DNA of 64,000 bases from Collimonas sp. OK412 (GTDB lineage Bacteria; Pseudomonadota; Gammaproteobacteria; Burkholderiales; Burkholderiaceae_D), in the NCBI RefSeq assembly GCF_900112135.1, contig NZ_FOLC01000007.1:186001-250000 (forward strand), read 5' to 3'. Positions 1 through 9,731 of the stretch are shown here, piece after piece. The translations under genes were made by a program, and so were the position numbers. Within the stretch, counting starts at the first letter, position 1. Each line of letters starts with the position of its first letter. Below the pieces are notes generated by a model. The model worked only from the letters and a program-made list of their open reading frames with translations, searched no databases and was not told where the DNA came from.

Positions 1-176
1 ACCTAAATTTTATTTTTCTTTCTAAGAAACCCTTGGAAATCAATGCAATTTTTGTATGGATAGGTATTATCTAGGCCGTTCAGCTTGTAACAATTAGTAA
101 CATCGCTAATGCACGTTGCCAAAATATTCAGGCAGGACACCGGGATAAGACAACTTACATATTACAAAGGGTAGAA

Positions 177-1289
177 ATGAAAAAGACCGTATTCGCACTG
201 GCCGCCCTCGGCCTGATCGGCGCCAATGCGCAAGCACAAACCAACGTCACCATTTATGGCGTGATCGATGCCGGCCTTACTTACACCAGCAAAGTCGGAC
301 CAAAAAACGATAGCCGCATCAGCCTGGATTCCGGCGACATGGCGACTTCCCGCATCGGCTTCCGGGGGACGGAAGACCTGGGCGGCGGCCTGAAGGCGGT
401 TTTCCAGCTGGAAAACGGTTTCAATGCGGACGACGGCTCGCTCGCAACCGCCAATACATTGTTTGACCGTAAAGCGGTAGTCGGCCTGTCCGGCAGTTTC
501 GGCACCGTCACCCTCGGCCGCCAGACCGATTACCTGGACGACATCGGCAGCAAATATACTTCGGTGCAGACATTCGGCAGCAACGGCATCAAAGCCGGCC
601 ATTTCAATAACCTGGACCGTGTCGGCGGCGTCCGCGCCAATAACTCGATCCGCTATGACAGCGCGAACCTGAGCGGCTTCACCGGCAGCCTGTTCTACGG
701 TTTCGGCGAAGTCGCCGGCCAAACCTCGGCAGGCCAATCGTTCGGCCTGGCAGGCAACTATGCGAACGGCCCGTTCGGCGTCGGCCTCGGTTACTTCCAG
801 ACCAAACTGGCTGCCGATGCGCTGCCAAGCAAGGCTGGCGATACCGACCTCAAGACTTTCACCCTCGGCGCCAGCTACCAGGCCGGCCCGGCCAAGATCT
901 ACGGCGCATGGTCGCAAACCAAGCGTCCGCTGGCTTCGGCGCTGGCAGCGACCGGCCTGGTCAACATCACTACCGCGACCAAGGCCAACATTTTCGACCT
1001 GGGCGTCGATTATTCGCTGACCGGCAACCTGCACCTGCTGGCCAGCGTGATCTATGACCGCGCTGACCTCAGCCGCAAGACTACCGGTCCGACCAAGGGC
1101 AAGACTACCCAGCTGAACCTGGGCGTGGATTACTTCCTGTCGAAACGCACTGACGTGTACGCTTTGTACACCAACCAGCGCGCCAACGATGTCAACAACC
1201 CAGGCGTGATCAATGCTGCATACAGCAGCGCGCCAGCGGACGACAGCAGCCAGAACGTATTGCGCGTGGGCCTGCGCCACAAGTTCTGA
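177..1289 (+). CDS. Gram-negative general porin (trimeric, Burkholderiales type)
   Basis: A 370-residue outer-membrane porin for passive diffusion of small hydrophilic solutes. It opens with a Sec signal peptide (MKKTVFALAALGLIGANAQA), followed by the family's hallmark mature start QTNVTIYGVIDAGL. The PEFRGTEDLGGGL-like segment appears here as GFRGTEDLGGGLKAVFQLE, and the chain ends in Phe after an LRHKF strand, the usual beta-barrel C-terminal signal. The ATG is preceded by AAAGGG at a proper distance. It is a single-gene unit closed by the terminator at 1333-1367. Substrate preference cannot be read from the sequence. A paralogue lies at 15284-16357. Confidence 0.95.
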   Translation: MKKTVFALAALGLIGANAQAQTNVTIYGVIDAGLTYTSKVGPKNDSRISLDSGDMATSRIGFRGTEDLGGGLKAVFQLENGFNADDGSLATANTLFDRKAVVGLSGSFGTVTLGRQTDYLDDIGSKYTSVQTFGSNGIKAGHFNNLDRVGGVRANNSIRYDSANLSGFTGSLFYGFGEVAGQTSAGQSFGLAGNYANGPFGVGLGYFQTKLAADALPSKAGDTDLKTFTLGASYQAGPAKIYGAWSQTKRPLASALAATGLVNITTATKANIFDLGVDYSLTGNLHLLASVIYDRADLSRKTTGPTKGKTTQLNLGVDYFLSKRTDVYALYTNQRANDVNNPGVINAAYSSAPADDSSQNVLRVGLRHKF

Positions 1290-1332
1290 TCGTTGGCAAA
1301 TGATCGGCTGAGCAGCAATGGCTGACAGCATG

Positions 1333-1367
1333 GGCGGGGAGGCGAGTGCGCTTCCCCGCCTTTTTTT
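1333..1367 (+). terminator. Intrinsic terminator after the porin gene
   Basis: GGCGGGGA (1333-1340) pairs with TCCCCGCC (1353-1360) around a 12-nt loop and is followed by seven T residues. It lies between the convergent porin and yeiH-like genes and serves the porin transcript. Confidence 0.9.
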
Positions 1368-1368
1368 A

Positions 1369-2451
1369 TCAGGCCAGCCAGCGCAGCACCAGCATGTTGA
1401 TCATGGCGCCGCCGGCGATCAGCCAGCCGAACAGTACCGCGGCGAAAACCAGCGGCTTGACTCCTGCGGTGCGCAGCGAGGAAAAATGGGTGGATATGCC
1501 GAGCGCTGCCATCGCCATTGCCAGCAATACGTTGTCGGCATCGTTGACATGCGACACCAGCGCAGCCGGCAGCAGGCTCAGCGAATTGAACGCCACGATC
1601 GCCACAAAGCCGAAGGCAAACCAGGGAATCGCCAGGCCGCGGCCTTTTGCGGCGCCGCCTGCCTTGCCTTTCCTGGATAGATAGGCCGACAGCAGCATCA
1701 GGAACGGCGCCAGCATCATCACCCTCACCATCTTGGTGATCACCGCTGTATTGGCCGCATCGGGGCTGATAGCGCGGGCCGCGGCCACCACCTGGGCGAC
1801 TTCGTGCACGGTCGAGCCGGTATAGATGCCGTAGGCTTGCGGCGAAGCGGCCAGGAATTGCCAATGCAGATTCAGCTGGTACAGCAGCGGATAAAGAAAG
1901 ATCGCCAGCGAACCGAACACCACCACGGTCGCCACGGCCACTGTCACCTGGGCCGGCCTGGCTCGCAGCACCGGCTCGGTAGCCATCACGGCGGCCGCGC
2001 CGCAGATCGAGCTGCCGGCGCCGATCAGCATGGCGGTCTCGCGATCCAGCTTGAACACGCGGGTGCCGAGCAGCAGCGCCATGCCGAAGGTGGAGCACAG
2101 GACCATCGCGTCGATCAGCACGCCGCTCAGCCCGACGTGGCCGATATCCTGGAACGTCAGCCGGAAACCGTACAGGATGATGCCCAGCCGCAGCAGGTTT
2201 TGCTTGGAAAAATTGACGCCGGCGGCGCAGGAGGGGGCGATCCGCTGGTAGCCGAGGTTACCGGCCAGCATGCCGAGCACAATGGCCAGGGTCAATGCGC
2301 TGAAGCCGTGCGCCTGCAGCCAGTCGATCCTGGCGGCGGCGATCGCTGCTGCTGCAATCAGGGCGCTCAGGGCCAGTCCAGCGAGCAGGGGCAACGACGT
2401 TCTGGCCGGGCGGGTTGCGGTTAATGTAGGGGTATTCACCAGGATGTCCAA
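1369..2451 (-). CDS. yeiH: YeiH family putative sulfate exporter / UPF0324 membrane protein
   Basis: A 360-residue polytopic inner-membrane protein with about ten hydrophobic segments from residue 20 to the C-terminus. Family markers are visible: the segment GIILYGFRLTFQDIG near residue 90, GAGSSICGAAAVMAT near residue 145 and YTGSTVHEVAQVVAA near residue 210. The family is annotated as a putative sulfate/sulfite exporter by homology and context, and transport has been little tested. It is divergent from a YeiE-type LysR gene, the classic yeiH/yeiE arrangement, so control by that regulator is likely. The stop codon lies just beyond the porin terminator. Confidence 0.9.
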   Translation of the reverse strand: MDILVNTPTLTATRPARTSLPLLAGLALSALIAAAAIAAARIDWLQAHGFSALTLAIVLGMLAGNLGYQRIAPSCAAGVNFSKQNLLRLGIILYGFRLTFQDIGHVGLSGVLIDAMVLCSTFGMALLLGTRVFKLDRETAMLIGAGSSICGAAAVMATEPVLRARPAQVTVAVATVVVFGSLAIFLYPLLYQLNLHWQFLAASPQAYGIYTGSTVHEVAQVVAAARAISPDAANTAVITKMVRVMMLAPFLMLLSAYLSRKGKAGGAAKGRGLAIPWFAFGFVAIVAFNSLSLLPAALVSHVNDADNVLLAMAMAALGISTHFSSLRTAGVKPLVFAAVLFGWLIAGGAMINMLVLRWLA

Positions 2452-2510
2452 TTCAGATGCGGCCGTGCCGCCATGGAAACCACTATAGCGATTTGATATC
2501 TAAAAGAAAA

Positions 2511-2550
2511 ACAGATTAATTTTGTATAATCTACCTGTTTTATAAGTAGA
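2511..2550. promoter_or_regulatory. Candidate YeiE-type operator/promoter in the yeiH-yeiE divergent region
   Basis: The 162-bp divergent spacer contains two inverted repeats in tandem: AGATTA (2513-2518) with TAATCT (2527-2532), and TCTAC (2530-2534) with GTAGA (2546-2550). A perfect -10 hexamer TATAAT sits at 2525-2530 inside the first repeat, with no good -35. LysR regulators usually bind AT-rich interrupted dyads like these beside their own gene. The assignment to YeiE is inference. Confidence 0.5.
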
Positions 2551-2613
2551 TAACAGATTGGTTGATATTTCCCCTCAGCGATACTCGCTGTTCCAGACAA
2601 AGGCTGGTCCAAG

Positions 2614-3504
2614 ATGCGCCTCACCATCAGGCAGTTGCAGATTTTCCTGGCGATAGCCCAGTCCGGCAGCACCACTGCCGCCGCCGAACAGGTCGCGTTG
2701 TCGCAGTCGGCGGCCAGCGCCGCCCTGAACGAGCTGGAAAACCTGCTGGACTGCCGTCTGTTCGACCGCGTCGGCAAACGCCTGATCCTGAATGACAACG
2801 GGCGCCTGCTGTTGCCGCAGGCGGGGCAGGTGGTGGATGCCGCCAAGACCATAGAACAGCAGTTCCTGACGCCAGGCATGGCGCAGGGCGGCAGCCTGCA
2901 GATCGGCTCCAGCACCACCATCGGCAGTTATCTGCTGCCCTCGCTGGTCGCGGCTTACCGCCAGCAGCATGGCGAGCTGCAAGTGCGGGTGACGATCGCC
3001 AATACCGCCGACATCGTCGCCGCCGTGGTCAATTTTGAAGTCGACGTCGGCCTGATCGAAGGCCCCAGCCACGCCGCCGACCTGCAGGTGGAGCCGTGGA
3101 TGGTGGATGAATTGCTGGTGGTCGCTTCGCCGCAGCATGCCTTGGCCGTCAGCGACAAGAAAGCCGGCGTGGCGCAGTTGCGCGAGGCCGAATGGCTGTT
3201 GCGCGAGCCGGGCTCCGGCACGCGCGAAGCGGTCGAGCAAGCCTTGCTGCCGCATTTGCACTACTTGCGTCAAAGTTACGAATTCGGCAATTCGGAAGCC
3301 ATCAAGCACGCAACCGCCGCCGGCCTCGGCATCAGCTGCCTGTCGCATGCCGTGGTGGCCGATTTCCTGCAAAGCGGACGACTGGTGGAGCTGAAGACAT
3401 CGCTGCCGAGATTGCACCGGCATTTCTACCTGGTCCACAGCAAGCACAAGATCCTGTCGCTGCGGCTGATGCAGTTCCTGGCTTACTGCCGCAGCTGGTC
3501 CTGA
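2614..3504 (+). CDS. LysR-family transcriptional regulator, YeiE-like
   Basis: A 296-residue LysR regulator. The N-terminal winged HTH (MRLTIRQLQIFLAIAQSGST, then AAEQVALSQSAASAALNELE) spans residues 1-65, and the remainder is a periplasmic-binding-type effector domain. TSSTTIGSYLLP-type sequence near residue 100 and EPGSGTRE near residue 200 match the CysB/YeiE/CysL branch, which often senses sulfur oxyanions. The divergent yeiH-like gene supports YeiE function. The ATG at 2614 begins exactly at the usual LysR N-terminus, though no strong ribosome site precedes it. The effector is not determinable here. Confidence 0.87.
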   Translation: MRLTIRQLQIFLAIAQSGSTTAAAEQVALSQSAASAALNELENLLDCRLFDRVGKRLILNDNGRLLLPQAGQVVDAAKTIEQQFLTPGMAQGGSLQIGSSTTIGSYLLPSLVAAYRQQHGELQVRVTIANTADIVAAVVNFEVDVGLIEGPSHAADLQVEPWMVDELLVVASPQHALAVSDKKAGVAQLREAEWLLREPGSGTREAVEQALLPHLHYLRQSYEFGNSEAIKHATAAGLGISCLSHAVVADFLQSGRLVELKTSLPRLHRHFYLVHSKHKILSLRLMQFLAYCRSWS

Positions 3505-3874
3505 ATAAGTACTGCTTGCAGCTGCCGCTGCCGGCCATCTTCCTGTCACTGATATCTAAATGGATATCGGTTGTGATAAAAAAGTGATTAGTAAGACTAG
3601 CCAAGTGTTTTTACACTGGCTTCGGTATTTATTCTCTTGGGATTGGTGGCGGAAAGCCTTCGATACAATTTTCGTCCACATCGTATTAATATCTAAAGCG
3701 ATATCGAAAATACGAAAAAATTCATTTGTTTGATATCGATGATGTTCGTAAGATAGTGAGGAATTTCATCAGGAAAGGTCTATATTGACTGTTACCCGGC
3801 AACGGCGCAGGCAGTCAATGCAGGTGCATCACAATGTTTAGGCGCAAGATCAAAATAACTAAAGGAGACAAGCT
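3505..3874 (+). promoter_or_regulatory. 370-bp regulatory region upstream of the chvE operon
   Basis: No gene is visible here. The region holds three AT-rich dyads. ATATCTAAA followed two bases later by GATATCG occurs at about 3550-3568 and again at about 3690-3706, and TTGATATCGAT occurs at 3730-3740. The last is repeated exactly, on the other strand, in the gbpR/porin spacer at 15168-15178. A -10-like TATATT lies at 3781-3786 with no clear -35, as expected of an activator-dependent promoter. The most likely bound regulator is the GbpR-like protein encoded at 14107-15048. Confidence 0.6.
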
Positions 3875-4939
3875 GTGAAATTGATTAAAACAACGGTTGT
3901 TGGATTGTTGATTGGCGCGTTCGGCCTGGTGTCCCAGGCAGGCGCACAGGAAAAAGGTCCGATCGGCATTTCGATGCCGACCAAATCTTCCGCGCGCTGG
4001 ATCGCCGACGGCGACAATATGGTCAAGGTGTTCAAGGAAAAAGGCTACAAGACCGACCTGCAATACGCTGAAGACGACATTCCAAACCAGCTGGCGCAGA
4101 TCGAGAACATGGTGACCAAGGGCGTCAAGGTGCTGGTGATCGCTGCGATTGACGGCACTACCTTGTCCAACGCTCTGCAAAAAGCCGCCGACAAGGGCAT
4201 CAAGGTCATCGCTTATGACCGCCTGATCCGCGGCTCCAAGAACGTCGACTACTATGCCACCTTCGACAATTTCCAGGTCGGCGTGCTGCAAGCCGGCTAT
4301 ATCGAAAAGACACTGGGCCTGAAGGAAGGCAAAGGACCGTTCAATATCGAACTGTTCGGCGGTTCGGCCGATGACAACAATGCTTTCTTCTTCTACAACG
4401 GCGCGATGTCGGTGCTGCAGCCGTATATCGATAAAGGCAAGCTGGTGGTGCGCAGCAAGCAGACCGGCATGGACAAGGTCTCGACCTTGCGCTGGGATGG
4501 CGCGGTAGCCCAGGCGCGCATGGACAACCTGCTCAGCGCCTACTACGGCAACGCCCATGTGGATGCAGTGCTGTCGCCGTATGACGGCATCAGCATCGGC
4601 ATCCTGTCGTCGCTCAAGGGTGTCGGCTACGGCACGCCGAAGTCGCCGATGCCGGTGGTGACCGGGCAGGACGCTGAAGTGCCGTCGGTGAAATCCATCG
4701 TGCGCGGCGAACAGCGCCAGACCGTGTTCAAGGACACCCGTGAACTGGCCAAAGTGACGGTCGGCATGGTGGACGCCATGTTGAGCGGTAAAACGCCCGC
4801 CATCAACGATACCAAGACGTATAACAACGGCGTCAAGATTGTGCCTTCCTACCTGTTGAAGCCAGTCAGCGTCGATGCCTCCAACTGGAAGCAGGTGCTG
4901 GTCGGCAGCGGTTATTACACCGAAGCCCAGATCAAATAA
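3875..4939 (+). CDS. chvE: ChvE-like sugar ABC transporter substrate-binding protein
   Basis: A 354-residue periplasmic sugar-binding protein (type I fold, ribose/xylose-binding class). The GTG start at 3875 is supported by AAAGGAG eight bases upstream. A Sec signal peptide ends near residue 24 ([11 protein letters not shown]). [23 protein letters not shown] and [14 protein letters not shown] match Agrobacterium ChvE, which binds aldoses such as L-arabinose, D-galactose, D-fucose and D-xylose. It is first in the operon with gguA and gguB, and downstream genes for oxidative pentose breakdown point to L-arabinose/D-galactose. A hairpin at 4988-5028 separates it from gguA and may raise its mRNA level above that of the transporter genes. 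Confidence 0.93.
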   Translation: MKLIKTTVVGLLIGAFGLVSQAGAQEKGPIGISMPTKSSARWIADGDNMVKVFKEKGYKTDLQYAEDDIPNQLAQIENMVTKGVKVLVIAAIDGTTLSNALQKAADKGIKVIAYDRLIRGSKNVDYYATFDNFQVGVLQAGYIEKTLGLKEGKGPFNIELFGGSADDNNAFFFYNGAMSVLQPYIDKGKLVVRSKQTGMDKVSTLRWDGAVAQARMDNLLSAYYGNAHVDAVLSPYDGISIGILSSLKGVGYGTPKSPMPVVTGQDAEVPSVKSIVRGEQRQTVFKDTRELAKVTVGMVDAMLSGKTPAINDTKTYNNGVKIVPSYLLKPVSVDASNWKQVLVGSGYYTEAQIK

Positions 4940-4987
4940 GCGTCGGCTGGGACGTAGCGATACACAGCGATAAAGAGTCTTGTTTGG

Positions 4988-5028
4988 CCGGGCCTTGCAA
5001 TGCGGATGAGCGCGTTGCAAGGTCCCGG
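4988..5028 (+). other. Long intercistronic hairpin between chvE and gguA
   Basis: CCGGG (4988-4992) pairs with CCCGG (5024-5028), and CCTTGCAA (4993-5000) pairs with TTGCAAGG (5015-5022), with one bulged T. The stem continues with TGCG (5001-5004) against CGCG (5011-5014), closing on a six-base loop. About 17 pairs are formed. No U-tract follows, so it is not a standard terminator. It is better read as a 3' stabiliser for the chvE message, as known in binding-protein operons. Confidence 0.75.
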
Positions 5029-5071
5029 AGTCAGGCGCTGGCGAAGTTTGAAGTAAGCGAGGTAACAACAG

Positions 5072-6610
5072 ATGGAAACCATCCTGGAAATGCGCGGGAT
5101 CGGGAAGACATTCCCGGGAGTCAAAGCATTAGACAATGTCAACCTGGCAGTCCGTAACGGCGAGATCCACGCCGTGGTCGGCGAAAACGGCGCCGGAAAA
5201 TCCACCTTGATGAAAGTGCTGAGCGGGGTTTATCCGCATGGTTCCTATACCGGCGAGATCCGCTTCGAGGGAATGGCGCGGCAATTCGACGGCATCGCCG
5301 ACAGTGAAAAAATCGGCATCATCATCATCCACCAGGAGCTGGCGCTGGTGCCGCTGCTGTCGATTACAGAGAATATTTTCCTCGGCAACGAGCAAGCGAC
5401 AAACGGCGTGATCGATTGGGAAATCTCCTACGCCAAGACCAAGGAACTGCTGGCCAAGGTCGGCCTGAAGGAATCTCCCAGCACGCTGATCACCAACCTC
5501 GGCGTCGGCAAGCAGCAGCTGATCGAGATCGCCAAGGCGCTGTCGAAACAGGTCAAGCTGCTGATCCTCGACGAGCCGACCGCAAGCCTGAACGAAAGCG
5601 ATAGCGACGCCTTGCTGGACTTGCTGCTGGAGCTCAAGGTGCAAGGCATTTCCTCGATCCTGATTTCCCACAAGCTCAATGAAATTTCCAAGGTCGCCGA
5701 TTCGATCACGATCCTGCGCGACGGCTCCACGGTCGATACCCTGGATTGCCACAAGGAAGTGATCAGCGAAGACCGCATCATCCAGAACATGGTCGGACGC
5801 GAGATGGCGGACCGTTATCCGAAACGCCAGCCAGACATCGGCGAGACCATTTTCGAGGTCAGGCAATGGCAGGTGCATCACCCGATACACCCGGAACGGC
5901 AGGTCATCAAGGGCGTCGACTTCAATGTCAGGAAGGGCGAGATCGTCGGCATCGCCGGTTTGATGGGCGCCGGCCGCACCGAACTGGCGATGAGCATTTT
6001 CGGCCGCGCATACGGCCAGCGCATCAGCGGCAAGGTGTTCTTGCGCGGCAAGGAAATCGACGTCAGCACGGTGCAGAAAGCCATCGACAACGGCATCGCC
6101 TATGTCACCGAAGACCGGAAAGGCTACGGCCTGATCCTGGACCAGGACATCAAGAAGAACATTACGCTGGCCAACCTCGACGGCGTGGCCGACAAGACCG
6201 TGATCGACGAAGGGCGCGAATATTCGGTTGCCGCCGATTACCGGCGCCAGCTGAAGATCCGCTGCTCGAACGTGTTCCAGAAAGTGCTGAACCTGTCCGG
6301 CGGCAACCAGCAGAAAGTGGTGCTCAGCAAATGGCTGTTTTCCAATCCCGATGTGCTGATCCTGGACGAACCGACGCGCGGCATCGACGTCGGCGCCAAG
6401 TACGAGATCTACACCATCATCGACCAGCTGGCCCGCGAAGGAAAATGCATCATCATGATTTCATCGGAAATGCCTGAACTGCTGGGCATGTGCGACCGCA
6501 TCTATGTCATGAACGAGGGGAAATTCGTCGGCGAAATGACGGCGGCGGAAGCATCCCAGGAAAAAATCATGCGCGCGATAGTGCGGAATGTGAAGAACGG
6601 AGACAACTGA
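5072..6610 (+). CDS. gguA: Sugar ABC transporter ATP-binding protein, GguA/XylG-like (two ATPase domains)
   Basis: A 512-residue cytoplasmic ATPase with two fused ABC cassettes, typical of the ribose/xylose/galactose importer class. Domain 1 has Walker [10 protein letters not shown] near residue 36 and Walker [12 protein letters not shown] near residue 165, with the divergent signature LGVGKQQ. Domain 2 has the degenerate P-loop GLMGAGRTE near residue 298, a proper signature LSGGNQQK and Walker [12 protein letters not shown]. This asymmetry is normal for the family. One base separates it from gguB, so the two are cotranscribed. It powers uptake of the ChvE-bound sugar. Confidence 0.94.
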   Translation: METILEMRGIGKTFPGVKALDNVNLAVRNGEIHAVVGENGAGKSTLMKVLSGVYPHGSYTGEIRFEGMARQFDGIADSEKIGIIIIHQELALVPLLSITENIFLGNEQATNGVIDWEISYAKTKELLAKVGLKESPSTLITNLGVGKQQLIEIAKALSKQVKLLILDEPTASLNESDSDALLDLLLELKVQGISSILISHKLNEISKVADSITILRDGSTVDTLDCHKEVISEDRIIQNMVGREMADRYPKRQPDIGETIFEVRQWQVHHPIHPERQVIKGVDFNVRKGEIVGIAGLMGAGRTELAMSIFGRAYGQRISGKVFLRGKEIDVSTVQKAIDNGIAYVTEDRKGYGLILDQDIKKNITLANLDGVADKTVIDEGREYSVAADYRRQLKIRCSNVFQKVLNLSGGNQQKVVLSKWLFSNPDVLILDEPTRGIDVGAKYEIYTIIDQLAREGKCIIMISSEMPELLGMCDRIYVMNEGKFVGEMTAAEASQEKIMRAIVRNVKNGDN

Positions 6611-6611
6611 A

Positions 6612-7829
6612 ATGAACCACGATATAACCGCGCCGGCAGCAAGCGAAAACCGGCCCCAGCCCGCAGCCGAAAAGAAGGAATACAACGGCTTCCTGAAGCA
6701 CAATATGCGCGAATACGGCATGCTGATGTCGCTGATCGCGATCATGGCGTTTTTCCAGTACATGACCAGCGGCACCTTGATGCAGCCGCTGAACCTGACC
6801 AACCTGGTGCTGCAGAACAGCTACATCGTCATCATGGCGCTGGGCATGCTGATGGTCATCGTGGCCGGGCATATCGACTTGTCGGTGGGGTCGGTTGTGG
6901 GATTCATCGGCGCGCTGGCGGCGGTGCTGATCGTCAACCTGCACATGAATTTCGTACTGGCCAGCATCCTCTGCATCCTGGCCGGCGCCGTGATCGGCGC
7001 GGCCCAGGGCTATTGGGTAGCGTTTTTCAAGATCCCGTCATTCATCGTTACCCTGGCCGGCATGCTGGTGTTCAAGGGATTGACGCTGGCGTTGCTGCAG
7101 GGGCAATCGATTGGACCGTTCCCTGACGATTTCCAGATGCTGAGCTCGGGTTTCATCCCGGATCTCTTCAGCGCCACCGATTTGCGCATCACTTCCCTGC
7201 TGGTAGGCGTCGTGGTCGCGGCCATCATGATTTTCGTCAAGGTGCGCGCCCGCAACAAGCAGGCCAAGCACGGCATGGAGGATGAGCCTTATGTATTCTT
7301 CATCTTGAAGAACGCCGTGTTTGCCGCTGTCATCATTTTCTTCAGCTATCTGCTGGCATCCTATAAAGGCATGCCGAATGTGCTGATCATCATGTTCCTG
7401 CTGATGGTGGTGTATACCTTCGTCGCCAACCGCACCACGATCGGCCGCCGCATCTATGCGGTCGGCGGTAACGAGAAGGCGGCCAAGCTGTCCGGCATCA
7501 AGACCTCGCGCGTCTCGTTCTACACTTTCATCAACATGGGCATGCTGGCTGCGCTGGCAGGATTGATTTTCGCAGCCCGCCTCAACACTGCCACACCGAA
7601 GGCCGGCACCGGTTTTGAGCTGGACGTGATTGCGGCCTGCTTCATCGGCGGCGCTTCGGCTTCCGGCGGCGTCGGCAAGGTCATGGGAGCGGTGATCGGC
7701 GCTTTCGTGATGGGCGTGATGAACAACGGCATGTCGATCATGGGTATCGGCATCGACTACCAGCAGGTGATCAAGGGCCTGGTGCTGCTGGCCGCGGTAT
7801 TTGTCGACGTCTACAACAAGAACAAATAG
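6612..7829 (+). CDS. gguB: Sugar ABC transporter permease, GguB/XylH-like
   Basis: A 405-residue inner-membrane permease of the BPD_transp_2 family with about ten or eleven transmembrane helices. The first about 30 residues are hydrophilic and cytosolic. Conserved sequences include MVIVAGHIDLSVGSVVGF near residue 85 and AVGGNEKAAKLSGI near residue 285, the EAA-like loop that contacts the ATPase. The start follows the gguA stop by one base, with GGAG inside the gguA end as ribosome site. It forms the channel for the ChvE-GguA importer. Confidence 0.93.
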   Translation: MNHDITAPAASENRPQPAAEKKEYNGFLKHNMREYGMLMSLIAIMAFFQYMTSGTLMQPLNLTNLVLQNSYIVIMALGMLMVIVAGHIDLSVGSVVGFIGALAAVLIVNLHMNFVLASILCILAGAVIGAAQGYWVAFFKIPSFIVTLAGMLVFKGLTLALLQGQSIGPFPDDFQMLSSGFIPDLFSATDLRITSLLVGVVVAAIMIFVKVRARNKQAKHGMEDEPYVFFILKNAVFAAVIIFFSYLLASYKGMPNVLIIMFLLMVVYTFVANRTTIGRRIYAVGGNEKAAKLSGIKTSRVSFYTFINMGMLAALAGLIFAARLNTATPKAGTGFELDVIAACFIGGASASGGVGKVMGAVIGAFVMGVMNNGMSIMGIGIDYQQVIKGLVLLAAVFVDVYNKNK

Positions 7830-7834
7830 CAAGG

Positions 7835-7860
7835 CGGCTGCGGGTCATTAACCGCGGCCG
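7835..7860 (+). other. Intercistronic hairpin after gguB
   Basis: CGGCTGCGGGT (7835-7845) folds on ACCGCGGCCG (7851-7860) around the loop CATTA, with one bulged G and one G-U pair, giving ten pairs. No U-tract follows. It separates the transport genes from the catabolic genes and could act as an mRNA decay boundary. Confidence 0.5.
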
Positions 7861-7946
7861 GCGATTTTCCAGATTCCAATTTTATAGCAGGCGTCCGTCT
7901 CGATGCGGATGGATGCCGCCCCGACAATTTCAAGAGGAAGCCAAAG

Positions 7947-9692
7947 ATGACTGTCGATAAAAAGCGTCCACTCCGTTCCGCCGAATGGTTCGGCAGCAAC
8001 GACAAGAACGGCATGATGTACCGCAGCTGGATGAAGAACCAGGGGATTCCCGACCACGAGTTCCAGGGCAAGCCCATCATCGGCATCTGCAATACCTGGT
8101 CGGAGCTGACGCCATGCAATGCGCATTTCCGCAAGATCGCGGAACACGTCAAGCGCGGCATTTCGGAAGCGGGCGGGTTCCCGGTGGAATTCCCTGTATT
8201 TTCCAACGGCGAATCGAACCTGCGGCCGACCGCCATGCTGACCCGCAACCTGGCCAGCATGGATGTGGAAGAATCGATCCGCGGCAATCCGATGGATGCG
8301 GTGGTGCTGCTGGTCGGTTGCGACAAGACTACGCCGGCCTTGCTGATGGGCGCCGCCAGCTGCGACATCCCGGCGATCGTGGTGACCGGCGGCCCTATGC
8401 TGAACGGCAAGCACGAAGGCAAGGACCTCGGTTCCGGCACCGCCGTCTGGCAACTGAGCGAAGCAGTCAAGGGCGGCGAAATCAGCATGCACCAGTTCCT
8501 GGCAGCCGAAGCCGGCATGTCGCGCTCCGCCGGCACCTGCAACACCATGGGCACGGCTTCCACCATGGCCTGCATGGCCGAGGCGCTGGGCACATCGTTG
8601 CCGCACAACGCGGCGATTCCGGCGGTCGATGCGCGCCGTTACGTGCTGGCGCACATGTCGGGCATGCGGATTGTCGACATGGTGTGGGAAGACTTGCGGT
8701 TGTCAAAGATCCTGACCCGCGAGGCATTTGAAAATGCGATACGGGTCAATGCTGCGATCGGCGGCTCGACCAACGCTGTGATCCATCTGAAGGCTATCGC
8801 CGCCCGCATCGGCGTGCCGCTGGAACTGGAGGACTGGACCCGCATCGGCCGCGGCACGCCGACCCTGGTCGACCTGCAGCCGTCCGGCCGTTTCCTGATG
8901 GAAGAATTTTATTACGCCGGCGGTTTGCCTGGCGTGCTGCGCCGCCTGGGCGAAGCCGGCCTGCTGCCGCACAAGGATGCATTGACGGTGAACGGCAAGT
9001 CGCTGTGGGAAAACAACCAGGATGCGCCTATCTACAATGACGAAGTGATCCGCGTCATCGACAAGCCTTTGATCGCCGACGGCGGCATCTGCATCTTGCG
9101 CGGCAACCTGGCGCCGCGCGGCGCCGTGCTCAAGCCCTCTGCCGCCACGCCCGAACTGATGCAGCACCGCGGCAAGGCGGTGGTGTTCGAGGACTTCGCG
9201 CATTACAAGGCGCGTATCAACGATCCCGAACTGGAGGTCGACGCCAGCTCGGTGCTGGTGATGAAGAATTGCGGCCCCAAGGGTTATCCCGGCATGGCCG
9301 AAGTCGGCAACATGGGCTTGCCGCCGAAGCTGCTGGCGCAAGGCATCAAGGACATGGTGCGCATTTCCGACGCCCGCATGAGCGGCACCGCCTACGGCAC
9401 CGTGGTGCTGCACGTGGCGCCGGAAGCCGCTGCCGGCGGCCCGCTGGGGATCGTGCAGGACGGCGACTGGATAGAACTGGATTGCGCGGGCGGGCGTTTG
9501 CATCTCGATATCAGCGATGCTGAAATGGCGCAGCGCCAGGTGGCAAGGGAGGCGGTGAACGCCGCAGCGGTGACGGCGCACAGCGGATACCAGCGCCTGT
9601 ACATAGATCGCGTATTGCAGGCCGACGAAGGCTGCGATTTCGATTTCCTGGTCGGCTGCCGCGGTTCGGCCGTACCTAAGCATTCCCACTAA
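7947..9692 (+). CDS. araC: IlvD/Edd-family sugar-acid dehydratase, probable L-arabonate dehydratase
   Basis: A 581-residue cytoplasmic iron-sulfur dehydratase. It would convert L-arabonate to 2-keto-3-deoxy-L-arabonate (EC 4.2.1.25); related enzymes also take D-fuconate or D-xylonate. Cysteines expected to bind the cluster are visible at C57 (ELTPCN), C125 (VGCDK) and C198 (GTCNT), with K127 as the Mg-binding lysine. The start region RSAEWFGSNDKNGMMYRSWM is typical of the pentonate dehydratase subgroup rather than of IlvD (dihydroxy-acid) or Edd. AGAGGAAG lies just upstream of the ATG. The name araC here is the Azospirillum/Rhizobium pathway name, not the E. coli regulator. Substrate identity is inferred from neighbours. 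Confidence 0.85.
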   Translation: MTVDKKRPLRSAEWFGSNDKNGMMYRSWMKNQGIPDHEFQGKPIIGICNTWSELTPCNAHFRKIAEHVKRGISEAGGFPVEFPVFSNGESNLRPTAMLTRNLASMDVEESIRGNPMDAVVLLVGCDKTTPALLMGAASCDIPAIVVTGGPMLNGKHEGKDLGSGTAVWQLSEAVKGGEISMHQFLAAEAGMSRSAGTCNTMGTASTMACMAEALGTSLPHNAAIPAVDARRYVLAHMSGMRIVDMVWEDLRLSKILTREAFENAIRVNAAIGGSTNAVIHLKAIAARIGVPLELEDWTRIGRGTPTLVDLQPSGRFLMEEFYYAGGLPGVLRRLGEAGLLPHKDALTVNGKSLWENNQDAPIYNDEVIRVIDKPLIADGGICILRGNLAPRGAVLKPSAATPELMQHRGKAVVFEDFAHYKARINDPELEVDASSVLVMKNCGPKGYPGMAEVGNMGLPPKLLAQGIKDMVRISDARMSGTAYGTVVLHVAPEAAAGGPLGIVQDGDWIELDCAGGRLHLDISDAEMAQRQVAREAVNAAAVTAHSGYQRLYIDRVLQADEGCDFDFLVGCRGSAVPKHSH

Positions 9693-9731
9693 GCATTATC
9701 ACCAAGTGCAGTTCAGTCACCGGAGAAACAC

